From JAFDZV01 sp035549015 (GTDB lineage: Bacteria > Bacteroidota > Ignavibacteria > OLB7): a stretch of 64,000 nt of DNA. The DNA lies in assembly GCA_035549015.1 (NCBI GenBank), contig DASZRW010000147.1:21299-85298 (forward strand), in the 5' to 3' direction. The notes under the pieces are model-generated. The model saw only the letters and a program-made list of their open reading frames with translations. It was not told where the DNA came from and made no database searches. Made by a program: the position numbers and the translations under genes. Below are positions 62,961 to 64,000 of this stretch, piece by piece. Within the stretch, counting starts at the first letter, position 1. Every line of letters begins with the position of its first letter.

Positions 62961-64000
62961 CTATCGCACCCGGCTATCGCCACGCGCGAGCTGCCGCGAA
63001 AGGAACTCGCGCATCGCCTGATCCTGGCAAAGCCCGATGGCCCGGCCGTAGGCTGCAGCGGCCTCATCCTCGCGGCCAAGCAACCGCAGAAGGTGCGCTG
63101 CAAGCGCCCAGTACGGTTGATAGTTCAATGCAGCCTCGCCGCGAATCTCCTGCAGCAGAAGCCACCCGGCGTCCGGGCCACGTGCCTCCGCGTTTGCGGC
63201 GGCGCGCCCAACCAGCCCGCCGACCGTGGGCGTGGTGCGCACAAGCCCTTCGTACAGCAGTGCAACCGCATCCCAGTCCGTGCGCCCCGTACGTGCGCGC
63301 TCTGCATGAGCGGACTGTATGGCCGCCTCCAACTGGAATCGTCCGGTCCGCTTCATCCCCGCGGCGGCGTGGAGCATCCTCTCCGCTTCAATCATCATCG
63401 GTCCGGACCATCGCGCCGTCTCCTGTTCCGAGAGCGGAATGTATTCGCCGGAAGGACCGCGGCGCGCCTCACGCCGCGATTCGCAATAGAGCATCAGCGC
63501 CAGCAATCCCAATGCTTCCGGCTCCGCCGGCATCAACCGCACCAGCAGCCGCCCCAGTTCGAGCGCCTCGGCAGCCAGGCCCCGCCGGCGCGGATCGGCA
63601 CCGGCGATATCCTCCCACCCGCTTCCATACGCGGCGTAGATGGCATCCAGCACGGCATCGAGACGTGAAGGGAGCTCCGTCGCCTCCGGACGTTCGAAGG
63701 CGATGCGTGCGTCCCGGATCTTCGCCTTGGCACGCGACAGCCTCTGCCCCATCGTCGCAGGCTTCAGGAGAAAGGCGGAGGCGATGCGGGCAGCATCCAG
63801 CCCGAGCACGGTCTGAAGCATGAGCGGAGTGCGGGCGCTGGCGGCAATCGCCGGATGAGCACAGACAAAGAGGAGCCCAAGGCGCTCATCCGGAAAACCG
63901 GCGGCGGATCCCATCAACTCCAACGCCTCCTCTGCGGCCGCACGCAACGCCGGAAGCACCGCAGCATGTACCTGCGCATGGCGCGCGCCGACGATCAACC
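62961..64000 (-). CDS. sigma-70-type RNA polymerase factor with DUF6596, C-terminal part
   Basis: The reading frame runs past 64000, so the N-terminal region 2 is missing here. Present are ERLGLLFVCAHPAIAASART and FLLKPATMGQRLSRAKAKIR, region 4-like, and the helical C-terminal extension of the DUF6596/ECF42-type sigma factors (EALGLLALMLYCESRREARR, ERARTGRTDWDAVALLYEGL, and a TPR-like tail). The family commonly pairs with a YCII-like protein; none is seen downstream. The next gene in the same direction is AlkZ-like. Confidence 0.8.
   Translation of the reverse strand, partial: LIVGARHAQVHAAVLPALRAAAEEALELMGSAAGFPDERLGLLFVCAHPAIAASARTPLMLQTVLGLDAARIASAFLLKPATMGQRLSRAKAKIRDARIAFERPEATELPSRLDAVLDAIYAAYGSGWEDIAGADPRRRGLAAEALELGRLLVRLMPAEPEALGLLALMLYCESRREARRGPSGEYIPLSEQETARWSGPMMIEAERMLHAAAGMKRTGRFQLEAAIQSAHAERARTGRTDWDAVALLYEGLVRTTPTVGGLVGRAAANAEARGPDAGWLLLQEIRGEAALNYQPYWALAAHLLRLLGREDEAAAAYGRAIGLCQDQAMREFLSRQLARGDSRVR

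Noticed and set aside
61625..63823. 732-aa open frame on the plus strand over the AlkZ-like and sigma genes
   Set aside because: Antisense of two well-supported genes; low-complexity Arg/Pro/Ala composition.

Overview
The window is high-GC bacterial chromosome, apart from one visibly more AT-rich island near 48-51.6 kb. Gene content points to the Bacteroidota/Chlorobiota/Kapabacteria-Ignavibacteria neighbourhood. Supporting signs are several large secreted proteins, two of them ending in type IX secretion (T9SS)-like sorting domains, repeated 'GWN..G..YW.K' secreted modules, a BBP2-type outer-membrane barrel, and lipoproteins with leader peptides. This placement is inferred from protein style, not from a marker search. 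I found no tRNA, rRNA or CRISPR array.

Layout. 1-9.7 kb is mostly housekeeping: a truncated membrane protein, a zinc-ribbon/Tudor-like protein, rpsU, two small genes, leuS, an M48 protease, a class-V aminotransferase-fold enzyme and a LuxR-type regulator. 9.8-19 kb carries two tandem transglutaminase-like secreted proteins, a translationally coupled MbtH-like/B3-B4 pair, a cytochrome-type beta-propeller lipoprotein and a large tyrosinase with a T9SS-type C-terminus. 19.2-32 kb has an aspartic-protease-like protein, a sulfide:quinone-reductase-like flavoprotein and a full high-affinity potassium system on the minus strand: barrel protein, 27-aa ORF, kdpF-A-B-C-D-E. 32-46 kb holds a ClC/CBS channel, DinB-like protein, a DUF805 gene broken by a 10-bp duplication, a TPR protein, a RIO kinase, cell-surface proteins and an ECF sigma factor with its small membrane partner.

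46.35-52.06 kb is the most interesting part. A 34-bp sequence is perfectly repeated at both ends in direct orientation, and the right end also carries two related inverted motifs. Between them lie a coupled pair (unknown protein plus Phd/YefM-like antitoxin), an IS1-like transposase, an AAA+ ATPase overlapping a subtilisin-like protease (the architecture of the IetAS anti-phage/plasmid-exclusion system), and a small basic protein convergent with the protease. This looks like a horizontally acquired defence cargo.

52.4-64 kb has two tandem SdrD-like secreted paralogues, a flavin-nucleotide-binding oxidase-like protein, a T9SS beta-propeller protein, a helical-repeat protein, an NAD-binding protein, an AlkZ-like winged-helix protein and a truncated sigma factor. 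A recurring oddity is short perfect or near-perfect tandem duplications (10-38 bp), several sitting on or just after stop codons.
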